Shown piece after piece: positions 12,315 to 24,369 of a DNA stretch of 64,000 bases; positions within the stretch are counted from its first letter, which is position 1, and each line of letters starts with the position of its first letter. Below the pieces are notes generated by a model, which was not told the DNA's origin, made no database searches, and was given only the letters and a program-made list of their open reading frames with translations. The DNA is from Archegozetes longisetosus (Eukaryota; Arthropoda; Arachnida; Sarcoptiformes; Trhypochthoniidae): contig JAEMBT020000006.1 of assembly GCA_018873245.2 (NCBI GenBank), positions 11,974,387 through 12,038,386 of the forward strand, in the 5' to 3' direction. The translations under genes were made by a program, and so were the position numbers.

Positions 12315-13310
12315 ATTTTGTTAGCTTTCAAACGTTTTTCTCATCAAATATCCAATACGTATCAATAAAATGAGAAGCCAGTAAGCTTTTATGTGAATTT
12401 AAGTTTTACTATTTTTTGTACTGTTTTATGATAATTTTCGTAACTTTTGTGTTATTTTGTATTTTTAATTTAAACTGAGATAATTTTTCACTTATTTTGA
12501 TGGGATACTTGAGTGAGAGCACTAGCGATTCAAAATGTTAAGAACTTGAATGAAGTCCTTTTAATTCAAAATATTAATCATCATTATTGGACGCGCGCAC
12601 ATTGTATTTTAACGTATAGCCCAATTAGTATATAGTTTAATAAAAGTCACGTTTGCAAGACAAATGTCTCGAACTATTGTTGAAGATAATAATAACCTGG
12701 AATCTAGTGCTTGTGCGGAATCAGTTTTATTATCAATTAACAAGTTATATTGTTGTGACTCGCGCTAACATTTAGCTTTATCTAACTAGACTTAAGGCAA
12801 ATAGAAAGTTATTTAGGCACCATCTCAAACAATCTATCATTACCTCAGTTAGAAACTGACAGTTTTAAAATACAGAGCGATCAATTTATCATTTCCACCC
12901 GAAAATTTGTAATCTCAAAAGATATAATAGCAAAATTTGGCTCGAGTATACCTCATCTATTGACAAATAAATTTAATCACTAAAACTCGCATACATTACT
13001 CAGAGTTTTAAAAATCTAACCAAACATGTCATTAACCATGAAAACAGTGTAATCTTGTTATCGAAAATTAATTAATTAGTTGCCATCACAGTCATCTGAT
13101 TTGGTCAGTCCCTACTTTTCATGGAGGAGCTTGAAAAGTCATGTTTATTTGTATAGTCCAAAAATATTAATGAGTTAAAATTAAGCATTACGAATGAAAT
13201 TAAGAAATAAGTACTAAAACTCTTATAAAAGCTTCTGGTAATATGGTGTGTCGTGTTCGGTTGTATTATGCTATAAGTGGTGGATACTTTCAACATTTAT
13301 GGTGATATGG
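12315..13310. other. Intergenic upstream of the poly(A)-binding protein gene
   Basis: AT-rich spacer with no recognised gene. The promoter of the intronless gene ending at 10911 must lie here if it is expressed. Confidence 0.45.
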
Positions 13311-13314
13311 TTTC

Positions 13315-13617
13315 ATTCTCTTGCACGATAACGCTCCTCCTCATAAAACTCAGGCAATTGCTAATTTTTGCGCCGAAAATTCGCAGTTGAAGTGCTGCCA
13401 CATCCCTCGTACTCACCGGATTTAGCACCTTGTGATTTTCGGTTATTTTCGAAATTGAAAAAACATTTAGTGGTTCGAAGTTTTCATTAAGTTCTACAGT
13501 TGAAATGTAGGGTAAAAAGATTTCTAAATGGCTGCCAGAAAATGATTGATTAAAAATATTCGAAGAACTTACTAGAAGATGGAAACAACGCTATAATGCA
13601 GGTATTTATTTCAATTG
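13315..13617 (+). mobile_element. Mariner transposase relic, C-terminal part
   Basis: Plus-strand reading gives LLHDNAPPHKTQAIANF, then after a frameshift LPHPSYSPDLAPCDF and LFSKLKKHL, and near the end a degraded match to the mariner tail (FEELTRRWKQRYNAG with shifts). HDNAPPH and SPDLAPCDF hold the last two catalytic acidic residues of mariner transposases. Frameshifts and stops make it non-functional, and the N-terminal half is not visible. Confidence 0.8.
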
Positions 13618-13639
13618 ATTTGACTAAAGCTTTGATGTA

Positions 13640-14188
13640 GTTTATCGTTATTTTGAAAGTTATTAATAAAAATAAGCTGATCTCAAAATTTTCCCCTAAG
13701 CCTGTGTACTTTCACTTATAGCTCGCTTGTATTTTAGTAAACATTAAAACTTAACCACATGTTTGTTAACGATTTACTATTTTTATCGTTAAAATTCCAC
13801 TCAAATAATTGATTTAATTTGATATACAGTGGAATAATCAGGATGTGTTCTACAGGAAGGTCACTTTACCTGCAACTCGTCAGTTTCTAATTAAAGTAAC
13901 AGAAACCTGTAGTTCAACAGTAATACAGTAGAGCTAGCTCAATTATCTTTACGTTAACTAGTTTAGTAAAGATAGGCAGTTGAAGGACACACACACATAT
14001 ATATTTAATAAATAAATTTTCTCGATAGAACTTATAGTGACTAGATAATCATAAGACAATATGATTTACAGAAGTTTGAATTTAATAATAGATTGTTAAT
14101 TGACTCAATTAGTTTCTAATAATATACTTTGTTACAATAAAGCTGATAAATGGGAAGATAGGTTAATGAGTTTTAACAAGTTTTAGGA
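13640..14188. other. Intergenic 3' of ATPase gene A
   Basis: AT-rich, with a short AC/AT simple repeat near 13988-14004. No gene seen. Confidence 0.5.
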
Positions 14189-17100
14189 TTAGATCAGTAA
14201 TTCTTGTCCGAGAAATGAATCAGGATAGTTCCTGATTATGTATTTTCTAAGTTCTTCATAAGCGAGAATGTAGAAGAAAAAGGGAACTCCACACAACCAA
14301 ACCCAGCCTATTACCGGTGCTAAAAGTAAAACGCTGTTCAAATATGGAGTGTAAACGAACAAAACCGCTAACCCAGTCTCAAATAAAATACTAAAATTGA
14401 GAGCCCAATTTCTGTAACGAAAAAGGTTGAAATATGATCGCAAAATGATTACAATATTAACATATTAATAGACGGAGTTGCGTATCATATGGTTTTAGAA
14501 TTACCCCATTCCTTGTCGAAAGATAGAAACTCTTCTAGTTTTCGAGACAATAACATCAATCCATTGACAAACCACAACACATATAAAATAAGAACTTTGA
14601 GCAATCTTTTGCAATTCCTGTCTTTCATCGTATGTCTTATGTAAAAAGTCAAACATAAGAAAACTAAACTATTTGACCATTGAAAAAGATTTTACCCATG
14701 AATTGCCGAATGAGTCTTGGAGATTGTTATCATTTCTATCATCCCATCTGACTCTCAATTGCCACAAGGTCTGTGGTTTCCATCCGTAATGAAGCATTGC
14801 TACGAAGTATCCGAGAAAACCTGATGAAGATATAATTACACCGATCTGAAAGTAAGATCTCAACAGTAGACCACGAGTGACCAGAAAATCAGTTTTAGGA
14901 TTTCTTGGTGGTAATCTCATTATATCTGATTCTGCTTTTTCATAAGCTAACGAAATTGCAGGCATCATATCTGTGCCCAAAGCTATCAATAAGACAGTAA
15001 TTGTTCCGATAGCTATCGGGAAGCCAAAAATAACATAAATCATAAACGGATATAAAGTAGTAACACTTCCAGCCAAGATATATGAGATTGTTTTTTTCAT
15101 GTTATCAAATATTCTTCTACCCTCTTCTACAGCCACTACTATCGTTGAGAAATTATCGTCTAATAGTATCATATCTGCCGCCTGTTTCGACACATCGGAA
15201 CCTTAGAAAATAAACAAAATTCAAAATTTATATAGAAATATAGACAAATTTTGACTTTCATCTTAAAGTTCAGATACAAGAAACAACTTATAATATCAAA
15301 TCATACCAGTTATTCCCATCGCTACACCAATATTAGCTTTTTTAAGAGCAGGCGAGTCATTGACTCCATCACCCGTTACGGCAACGATTTGCTCTAAAAT
15401 CTGACAATTTTCAACGATTCTTAACTTTTGTTGCGGTGATGTTCGAGCAAATACTATCTCTCGATAATCATTGAGTATTTCCCTAAGATCTTCATCGCTG
15501 AGCTCTGCTAATTCATCGCCTGGAACTACAATCGAAGCAGTACTACCAGTTCCAATATAATCAATTCTCGGCAATGATATACGAGTAGATCTTCGGTGTG
15601 AGTGAGTGAATATTCCGACGGCTTTAGCGATAGCTTGGGCTGTAATCGGATGATCGCCGGTTACCATAATTACTTTGATTCCAGCGCTGCGACATTTGGC
15701 GACTGCATCAGGAACTGAAGGCCTAGTAAAAATGAATCATAACTTTAGAGTTTGATTATTTATTATTTCGAAATTCAGACCTTGGAGGATCGATCAGTGC
15801 TATTAGACCTAGAAATCTGAAATTCCCTAAAGCGAAATCATTTCCTTCATCTAAATTGAACTTATAATCGGGTGGAAATTGTGTAAACTCATAATCGCAG
15901 AAGGCAATAACTCTTTCTCCCATTGATCCCAACTCTCTATAGGCATCCTCAAAGTCATTGATGTGATCTTCAGTCATTTCAACTGTTTCTCCTTCAGCTG
16001 TTATTATGGTTGAACATAATTTTATGATCCTTTCGGGTGCTCCTTTCATTTCGAGAAAAAAGTTACATTTCTGGCCACTAGTTTGATTATTATTATCTGT
16101 ATTTTTATGTATTGAAAATTGATATTTATAAGTAGAACTGAATGGCTTTTCTGCTACTTTCGGATACTGTGCTCTATAGTTAACGACAGGGCCGGTAACT
16201 GATTCCATAAATCTGATGATCGCTGTCTCAGATGCATCTCCAGAACATGCTCTCTTCATGATATCTGGATTGTCATCTAAGAACTCAGCCCTTGAACATA
16301 GACGACAACATCTATTATATGCTTCCCAACATTTTTGGATAGGACTCATGTCTTGTTCAACTTCATCTTGTTCATGACTAACTCTATATATTTTGCCCCC
16401 TAAATAGCAGTGTTCAACAGTCATGCGATTTTGTGTTAAAGTTCCAGTTTTATCACTACATATGGTTGAAGTAGAGCCTAATGTTTCGACTGCTTCTAAA
16501 TATTTTACTAAGCACTTCTTAGACGCCATACGTTTTGCAGTCAAAGTAAGCGCTACAGTTAATGCTGGCAAAAGTCCTATCAATGATAAGCATCAGAGAT
16601 AAAAGCTTGCCTTGGATTAAATTTAATTTTATCGAAATCATAAGTCTATCTAACCTTCAGGAATGTTGCCCACAATAATTCCTATCATGAAAATGAAAGC
16701 CTGAAAAGAATCAAAAATGAATATTTGTTTAAAAAATAAAAAGAGATTGTCCGGACATCCATAGTGAGTTGCTACTCGGTTGAGTTTAGACTTGCCGACT
16801 TTACCAACACATAGAGGTGGTCAACTGAAGTATATCGGCACCTTTAAATCTTTACATATCTCAGAACAAAGGGTCTAAAAACCAAAAAACCTCAAAACTT
16901 TGAGACCATATAACTCCGAAACTATTAATTATAGAATCACAAGATTTGGTATGTTCAGTCATAGCATCAAAGTGTATTCAATAATGGAATTAAACTCATC
17001 TTTTGTTGTTTTTGGATAAGTTTTCTAAAGACTGAAATCTTTTACAGTTAAACTCAACGCTTTATCAGTAGTGTTCCGAGTAACTCATCAATATTTTTGT

Positions 17101-20038
17101 AGTAGCACATAACCTAGTATAATAATGTAAAATGTTCAAGTCGGAATACTACTGATAAAGGGTCGAAAAAAAGCCAAAAACTTTTTTCATATACAAGAGT
17201 AACCATCTCTTAAACTAATCATCTGACTTCAATGGTACCTACAAGACTTTTGCTTAGTTTGATGAGAGCTTTCTAATGATATATAACTCATGAGGGTTTA
17301 CAAAGATGTAACACACTTCCCCCTATACACGGTTTTTCGCCTATATCTTTTAAACATATGGACCGATTTTAACGTGACCAGCAAGACTATTGCTCTGATT
17401 GACGAGAGCTTTCGATTGATATATAACATATTTCACAGGGTGCCAACTCCCCATAGGATCTCCGGACAACCTCTTTAGGCACAATCTTTTGATTATTTGA
17501 TGTGATAATTGAAAGGACAACCAATTTTTCATTAGTGAGTCACATACAAAACTCTCTACGTTTCTCTCATTAAAGCAAATTTTCATTCGTGATCATTAGA
17601 GATGGGAATTTTGGGATAATCTTAATTTGTTGAAGTGTCCTAATATTTTGCTACAGTACTTGGCAGATCATTGAGAGTAGTTTAACAGTTAATTTATTAA
17701 GCTATATTATCTCACAAATTCCCAGTATTTAGCTTTGTCCCAAAATAGTCTAAAATTTGACTATTTGTCCCAAAATTCCCATCTCTAGTGATCATTTTTA
17801 TCTCTCAATCTGCCAGTCATATACAAAAATAGTCACCTGAAAAAAATTCAAACCAAAGCCCATACAAATAGCGAAAAAAAGAACTCCATTAAAAATAGCA
17901 ATCGCAGTTATAACTTTAGTGAACCGACTGATTTCGATAGCGATTGGAGTTTTTTCATTTTTTATGTTAGTCACCAATTTTGCTATATTGCCCATAACTG
18001 TATTATCTCCAATTGCTATTACAATTCCATATCCACTTCCATCCACACAATTTGTTGAGAAAAAAGCCAAGTTTTTGGCTTCAAGTGCAGAATTGTGTCC
18101 GGGATCGGGTGAACGAAGTAGTGGATCAGATTCACCAGTCAATGAAGAGTTGTCTACTTTCATGCCTTCACATCTTACTATTCTGATATCTGCTGGAATC
18201 CTGTCGCCACTTTTACAATAAACGAGATCACCGATCACTAATAGATCGGCAGGTACTTCTTTTCTATTTCCTCCACGAATAACTATTGTTTGCTAAGGAA
18301 ACAGAAAGTTTCTTATCATATTTACTTTTTCTTTATATTTGGTCTACAAATTAAAAAATCAAATCAAGTTTCCTTTTGCATAAGTCATCGAATAAGGACT
18401 TGTTTTACTATGCAAATTGATTCAGTCTTTGTGAAAATCAATTAATTTGCTGAAAAATGGTTTCTAGGGTTGAACTTTAGTTAAGCATTAACTGCTAATC
18501 TTAAATAGAAATAACGAGTCATTTATCATGATTGTTATTATGAGTTATATTAATATGGATTGTAAGAGAAAGGGTGCTAAGCCTTCAATTTTTGATCGAG
18601 GACTATGCAAATTCTTTTACAAAATTAAAGGAATTCCCGATGAGACGGCAAAAATTTAAGGATATTACGCAATAAATTGCTATAAGATTCAATTATGATA
18701 ATAAAACTCTTGTAATTAATTTATTACCAATATGAACTTGAGAAAGCTCATTTCACGACCAAGGATAAAATAATGAGTATAGCTTTAAATATGAATAAAA
18801 AATGTATTTATCGAATCCCACTTGATTAAATCTATGCTTTTAGGTATTTACTAACTTTATTAGCCTAGTGAAGAAGTTTTCAGATGAGAAAAAGCGAAAT
18901 ATAGTTTTTATTACTACCATCTTGTGATGGGCTACAAAGGTCACTAAGACAATTTTGTAAACAAAAACCAAATGGTAGTGGTTCGTCTTAAAATAGCACT
19001 ATCCCAAAAATACCTAATAACCTAAAAACTTCCTTATGATTACTAACAAATTTCGAAGTCTCACCTGAGGAACCATATTTTTGAAAGACTCAAAGATCTT
19101 GGAGCTGCTCGCTTGTTGTGAATATGAATAGGTACCGGTTATCAATACGACTAGTGCCAAAACAATACCTAAATAATACTAAAAAATGCTTTGATTTAGT
19201 TAGTCTTAATTGAGATATAGACAATTTTCAAAATTACATCTTGAGGTACGAGCTCTAAACCATAACAGATGAAACTTGCAATAGATGCCAACCATATAAT
19301 GATGGCAAATCCAGTGGTCATTTCTCTGAGATATAGAACCCAACCAGGAGTTTGTTTTGGTGGGCTGAAAGCATTGGGTCCATCGCGTTTGTGCCGAATC
19401 TCTGCCTCGGCATCTGTGATACCATTCTCTGAATCAGTTTTTAGTTTATCACACAATTCTTTTAAACTGAGCAAATGCTCTGTTATTTTAACTTCTTTTG
19501 ATAAATCGATGTCATTTGCATTCTGATTCTAGATGATTAAAGGGGAAAATTTTGGATTTAATAATAGCTAAATTTAAGAAACAAGAGCTTTTCTATTTCA
19601 CATATTTTTGTTGACTTGATTGCGAAATTTTCTGTAACATGGCACGTTACGAATCAATTTTGAGAAACAAAATAATCTAATTTTCATGAATGAACTTCGA
19701 TTTCGATATGAATAAAACATTTAGAGCAATAACATATATTCATAGTCGCTAGTAATGAATACTATTGATCTGAATAGTTAGACTTGAAAAATAAAAACCG
19801 TAAACTATTTGCTATGCGAAAATCTTTTCTAGAACTAGAATCAACTTATGTTGATTGAGTTTTGGATTCGAGAAAGATTTAAAGCAAGACGTTTTAATTA
19901 TACCTTATCTTTTTTTTTCTTTCCAAACTTTGGAAGTTTGAAGCGAACCTTATTCTTAGCGTTCGGTGAGCCGTTACCGTTGATTTCTCGAGGATAATCT
20001 TTACCTCCCTCAATATCGAACTTCTCTTTGCGAGCCAT
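14189..20038 (-). CDS. Na+/K+-ATPase alpha-like P-type pump, gene A (A/C type)
   Basis: Ten exons: 20038-19904, 19528-19238, 19178-19065, 18292-17837, 16700-16655, 16576-15781, 15722-15307, 15201-14696, 14635-14505 and 14411-14189. All phases agree, giving 1037 residues, the normal IIC ATPase length. Seen: basic N-tail ([11 protein letters not shown]), TGES actuator loop, M4 NIPEGLL (Glu347), phosphorylated Asp389 in [42 protein letters not shown], and M8 [12 protein letters not shown]. In M5 the family's SNIPEITPF reads GSVTTLYPF, and in M6 CIDLGTDM reads LIALGTDM, so human Glu779 and Asp804 correspond to Thr and Ala. The M1-M2 loop is about six residues short, and the terminal KETYY is replaced by QELLI. 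The lumenal M7-M8 loop keeps DSFGNSW, close to the beta-subunit contact SYGQ. It is an intact plasma-membrane ATPase by fold; ordinary Na+/K+ exchange is doubtful. Introns carry MITEs. Confidence 0.92.
16742..17474. mobile_element. MITE-like element with ~30-bp terminal inverted repeats, in an intron of gene A
   Basis: The ends match in inverted orientation over about 30 bases: AGAGATTGTCCGGACATCC at 16742 against AGAGGTTGTCCGGAGATCC read from 17474 on the minus strand. Inside are a 22-base inverted pair (CTTTATCAGTAGTGTTCCGA near 17061; mate near 17140-17163) and a direct repeat of about 50 bases (17241-17290 and 17381-17430). No transposase is encoded and no clear target duplication was found. 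Confidence 0.7.
17589..17795. mobile_element. hAT-type MITE with 8-bp target-site duplication
   Basis: The element is 17597-17787 (191 bp), with terminal inverted repeats TAGAGATGGGAATTTTGGGA at both ends. It is flanked by the exact 8-bp duplication GTGATCAT at 17589-17596 and 17788-17795. The TAGAGATGGG terminus and 8-bp duplication are hallmarks of the hAT superfamily. It has no coding capacity and sits in the intron between exons 4 and 5 of gene A. Confidence 0.9.
18293..19064. other. Intron of gene A, nothing recognised
   Basis: A 772-base AT-rich intron between exon 3 and exon 4 with GTGAGA donor and TTAG acceptor. No coding segment or repeat ends noticed. Confidence 0.6.
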
Positions 20039-20456
20039 TGAGAAATTCTTGCTATAGCAAATTATAACTGATTAGTTTCGAAACTTGAAAAGAAAAGAGC
20101 ATTTGCTTTTATATCTGACTTTGTTGTTGCAATAAAAAATTATTCTACACATTTGTTAAGCTGTCATGATTTATGATTTAGTGATGTTCAGAAGAACACC
20201 TTAGTTTTGCTAAACGTCATCAACAATGATAATGAGTTTTTTTAATTAATTCTCATAGCAATTCTTTGTATGGGGTGTTAATTTTATTACAACTATTTCG
20301 AAAGTTTATAACTTTCTTATTAACTTGTACTGACTAGTTATACATCAAATTTAAGCTAAAGAATAAAATTTTATTAGGGCGGTTGAAAAGCAATTGCATA
20401 TTCATATCTAATAAAAGAATAAAGTAATAATATATTTACGACAAATCATTATACAC

Positions 20457-21090
20457 TTGTTAATTTGCAGTTTCACGATGCAGACCACTTTGATTTTACT
20501 GCTTATTAGACATATACTAATAGCCTCAAATATTGACCCTTTTCGATCCAATGTTACCAATGAAGAACATAAGGCGTTTATGAAGTGCCATGTATTACTA
20601 GGCTCTACTATCCTTGTAATTTTCAAAATGCTAACTAGAATTGCTGGTCAAAATTCAATTAATATCAGACCGATTTAACCTTCAGCATCAATTTCTGGAT
20701 GAAGGGGGTATATCATGCTAAGATGAGCCACGCAGTGGGAGACCTAACTTTGCGATAAATTAAAAGCATCAATATTCACTTGGAAACTTGAATGAACAAA
20801 GATGTTGAACTGTAGAAGAGTTAGCTTTTCGGTCAGGGATCAGTAAGTACAGTACTTAACAGTTTTTAAAGAAACTAAATATGTACAAAGTGTCATCACG
20901 TTAGATGCTATACAGCTGAACAGGTCTTCAAGTAAATTTGTAAAAGAGCGCCTTCAAAGATATGACCACAATCCTGAATACATAGATAGAATTATAGTCG
21001 TCAATGAAGCTTGGGTAAAAAGTTATAACTCTCAGAACGCTTCACTGTTAAAAGAATATCGATATCCTTGAGAGAAGCTGTATGCTTGAT
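20457..21090 (+). mobile_element. Mariner transposase relic, N-terminal to central part
   Basis: Plus-strand fragments in shifting frames match mariner in order: NEEHKAFMKCHVLLGSTILV (N-terminal helix-turn-helix), then ATQWETxLCD-like remains of the linker, then TVEELAFRSGISKYSTQ, then RYDHNPEYIDRIIVVNEAW. In the last, NEAW stands where active elements have DETW with the first catalytic Asp, so the core residue is lost. Many stops are present. It lies in the spacer upstream of gene A. Confidence 0.72.
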
Positions 21091-21278
21091 TTTCAAAAAA
21101 TTAAAGATTTTAAGTGCATGCAAATGTCCTTAAATTTAGTCTTATGTTAATGAAAATAGAGCCAATGTTGAGAACAGATGATAGTTTTTCATCAAAATCA
21201 GATTTATCTGGGTTGTCAAATTCTTCTAAAATATCAAAACGTGAACAATAATATAAACCACTACATCCAAAAGGTTTA

Positions 21279-21920
21279 GTAGTCATTGTAAAAATCAGGG
21301 AGGAATCGATCGATAGTACTTAACGAGATGAAATTATTTATGTAAAATTTTTGGGCTACACCCACTGGTTCAAGTGATACTTCCCTTTTATTTTCAGTCA
21401 TAATCTATTTTCAGGTGGGGAGAGTCACTATGAAAATCTAGCGAGGATTCCAATCGATAGTACTCGATGAGACAAATCGATTGATGCAAGAATCATTGAG
21501 TTATACTCTGAAGAAACCAAGAATCACTGTGTTTAAAGGTACAATTTTTAAAAATCCCAAAATTGAGCCCTAATGAAATTTTCATTAATTTGGCATAAAC
21601 TGAAATCCCTATGAAAGAAGTGGTTTCGCAACAAAGCAAAGTAGTCTGTTTCTAGTTTATTAATTATCGTTTTAAATTTTTTAGTTTTAGGTTTTATAGC
21701 TTCGTAGTTCATAGCTTATTTAGAGTTTATCCATTAAAGCTGGCTGTGATAAGCATTAAGATATTTTTTATTATTAAAGTTAGATTTTATAAAAAAAAAA
21801 CTAAATGACGATTACTTCTGAACCATTGAGATTAACTCAAGGAATCTTACATCGATCGCTTTGCCTCATCGAGTGCTTTTGATTTAACTCACCCTTTGAT
21901 TTTTACAATGACTCCACCCT
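21279..21920. repeat. Inverted-repeat element with ~100-base arms and an extra partial arm
   Basis: Arms at 21417-21525 and 21805-21918 match in opposite orientation; cores are AGTACTCGATGAGACAAA on the left and AGCACTCGATGAGGCAAA on the minus strand of the right. A further direct copy of the arm start lies at 21279-21365 (AGTCATTGTAAAAATCAGGG). The pattern is that of a foldback-type or long-TIR MITE with a duplicated left end. No coding content. Confidence 0.7.
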
Positions 21921-22799
21921 TTTAATGCTATTTAACCTAATAAATATGCTCAGATATTCACTATCTTCTCGATACATGAATGAATCCAGCTATGCAAAGA
22001 TTTATAAATATTTTGTAATGAGGTTGGGTTTTGATTGATTTGATTAATCTCAAATCGGATGAATAATTATTTATTCACATAAACATGTCTTTTAAGTGTC
22101 CCCAGAGAGAAAATAAGGGCTGGTCAGATCAGGTGACTGAGCAAACAATCAAATAACAATCCTTCATGAGCTGTAACGATACTTCCGATTTAAGATTAAT
22201 TAGATCAGTTAAAACCCAACTTTGTTACAAGATGTTTATCAACCTTTGCATAATTGAATCTACTTATATATCGGAAAAACGGGGCATATCTGGACATATA
22301 GTTAAAACCCTATTGTTTAGCTTAAATTTGGTGTATCACAAGTCAATATATGCTAATAAACAAAAAAGTCATAAATATTCAAAATAATTTTAATCAAATT
22401 TAACACCCTATATTAATTATTGGCGGAACATTCTTCACAAAAAAGAAGCTAATGATTAAGAGAATGTGAGAACAGTTATTTCGACATCATTTCATTGAGA
22501 ATTTTTGTAAAATGATTTGCAGAACAAAGTCCTAAACGTAAGATACAGATGAACATAAGTCATGAATCAGAAAAGCTACAAAAAGTTTGGAATAAAAGCA
22601 GTTGTTTGAAAGTCTTACTCTATGTAAGTCAACTTTCAAGAATTTCAACATATAATTTCTATTATGTATAGCTTTATTTAACATATCAGTCTTTATCTTT
22701 AGAACTATCCTTAAAGTTTTGATCAGCGCTCAGTTTTCCAATTATATAATAAAAAACAAAATCTATAAGGTAAATTCATCCTAGAAATTCAATTTATTA

Positions 22800-23168
22800 T
22801 GGCCAGAAAACTCAAAATAGGTTAAAAGTAAGTTAAATCATGAAATAGTGAAACAAACCTCCTTAGCAATTGTTGAAGTTTTTATCCATAATAATAATAA
22901 CAAGATGACTAAACATTCATTTAACAGTTACTTTTAATATATGTTCATGTTTCAATACATTACTCAAACATTTGTCAAACATTTTGTTTAGACTTTTCAT
23001 GACTTTTGCAAATTATTATTTAAAGTTGAAAAACGCTTAAGAGATAAACAAAAATGGCTCAATTGGTCATTTTTTGAAAAAAATTTCAACAATTACTATG
23101 AGAGTTTGTTTCATTATTTCAGGATTTAACTTATTTTCAACCTATTTTGATTTTCTCTGATTATGACC
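22800..23168. repeat. Inverted-repeat element, ~85-base arms
   Basis: Arms 22800-22883 and 23083-23168 are inverted copies; the left has CTCAAAATAGGTTAAAAGTA and the minus strand of the right has ATCAAAATAGGTTGAAAATA, continuing to CAATTGTTGAA/TAATTGTTGAA. A 200-base AT-rich loop separates them. Probably a MITE; no target duplication recognised. Confidence 0.68.
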
Positions 23169-23798
23169 ATACAATTCTTTGATTTAAATGTTATTTTATT
23201 ATCAAAAAGAGTTCATTGATAGAATTGTAGCAGAAGTTCTATATGAAGGTAATCTTCACTGTGGCAAAACACTGATGAATTACAAGTATTATGATTATTG
23301 AGAGTGTTATTTAGATAATTGTTGAAGTTAAAACGTGTTTAACGACTAGAATAGACTTAGTTCATAAATTTTAGGCCAAATGAAATGAGATACAGATCTA
23401 AGTGTGATGGTTGATTAGCATATACAACACTAGAAACTTGTCTAATCTTCGAGTAAAAAAATTATCAATTTATTACAGTTCACATTTCCTTAGTCTAGGA
23501 AAATTTTATTTATATGACTGATATGTGAAAGTTATCCAATTTTTAATTATTTTTATAAACTTTAAATATGACTCGAGATTTTCTGAGGTTTAAAACTTGT
23601 CAAACTTTATTATATTTTTAAACCAATGATCAGGGATTTCTAAATAATATTTTGATTTCGTTGGAAGTTCTCGATACGAACTCTGCGTCTGTCTCCCGAT
23701 TACATGTCTATAGTGCAGGCCAATCCAACAAGTACTTTAGTTTATAATTTAGGTTATTTGTTAGAGTTCAAGAGGTTCTACAGTTACTATAGGAGTCG

Positions 23799-24346
23799 AG
23801 TACAATACTTTTCATAAGAGTGTGAGTTTACACTGGATAGTCAGTTCTGATAAGACTTCAATTCTTCTTAATCTTTTAATATCGCATTCTGAATCTTCAA
23901 ATAACTAATAAATAATCCAAACAACTTATAAGTCATGTCCAAAATGACTAAAGAGCCGAAGTCAGACATTTTCTATTCAATTGAAACATACGTTTTACTA
24001 GTGCTATGAGTCAAATCACTTAAATCACGACTTTAAATGACATCCAATCAAATATAATAACAGTTAACAAATATATTTGCCCAAAATTTGTAAATAGCCC
24101 ATATTTTCATTAAAACATTTGATTTCTAACATTATTTAAGTAAAACAAAAACATATTTTCGATTGAACAGAAAATGACTGACTATGTATTTAGTGATTTT
24201 TGGTACGACTTATATTAATAAATTGTTTGGATTACTAATTGACTTTTTGAAGATCCAAAATGTGATATTAAAAGATAAGAAAAATTAAACTCTTATCAGA
24301 ACTGACTATTCAGTGCAAACTCATTACTCTTATGAAAAGTATAGTA
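23799..24346. repeat. Foldback element with ~200-base inverted arms
   Basis: Arms 23799-23998 and 24149-24346 pair along most of their length with scattered mismatches and small gaps. Landmarks are ATACTTTTCATAAGAGT at both outer ends and GATAGTCAGTTCTGATAAG on the left against AATAGTCAGTTCTGATAAG on the right minus strand. The spacer is about 150 bases and no protein is encoded. Confidence 0.8.
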
Positions 24347-24369
24347 CTTATGACATATAGTATATGTCA

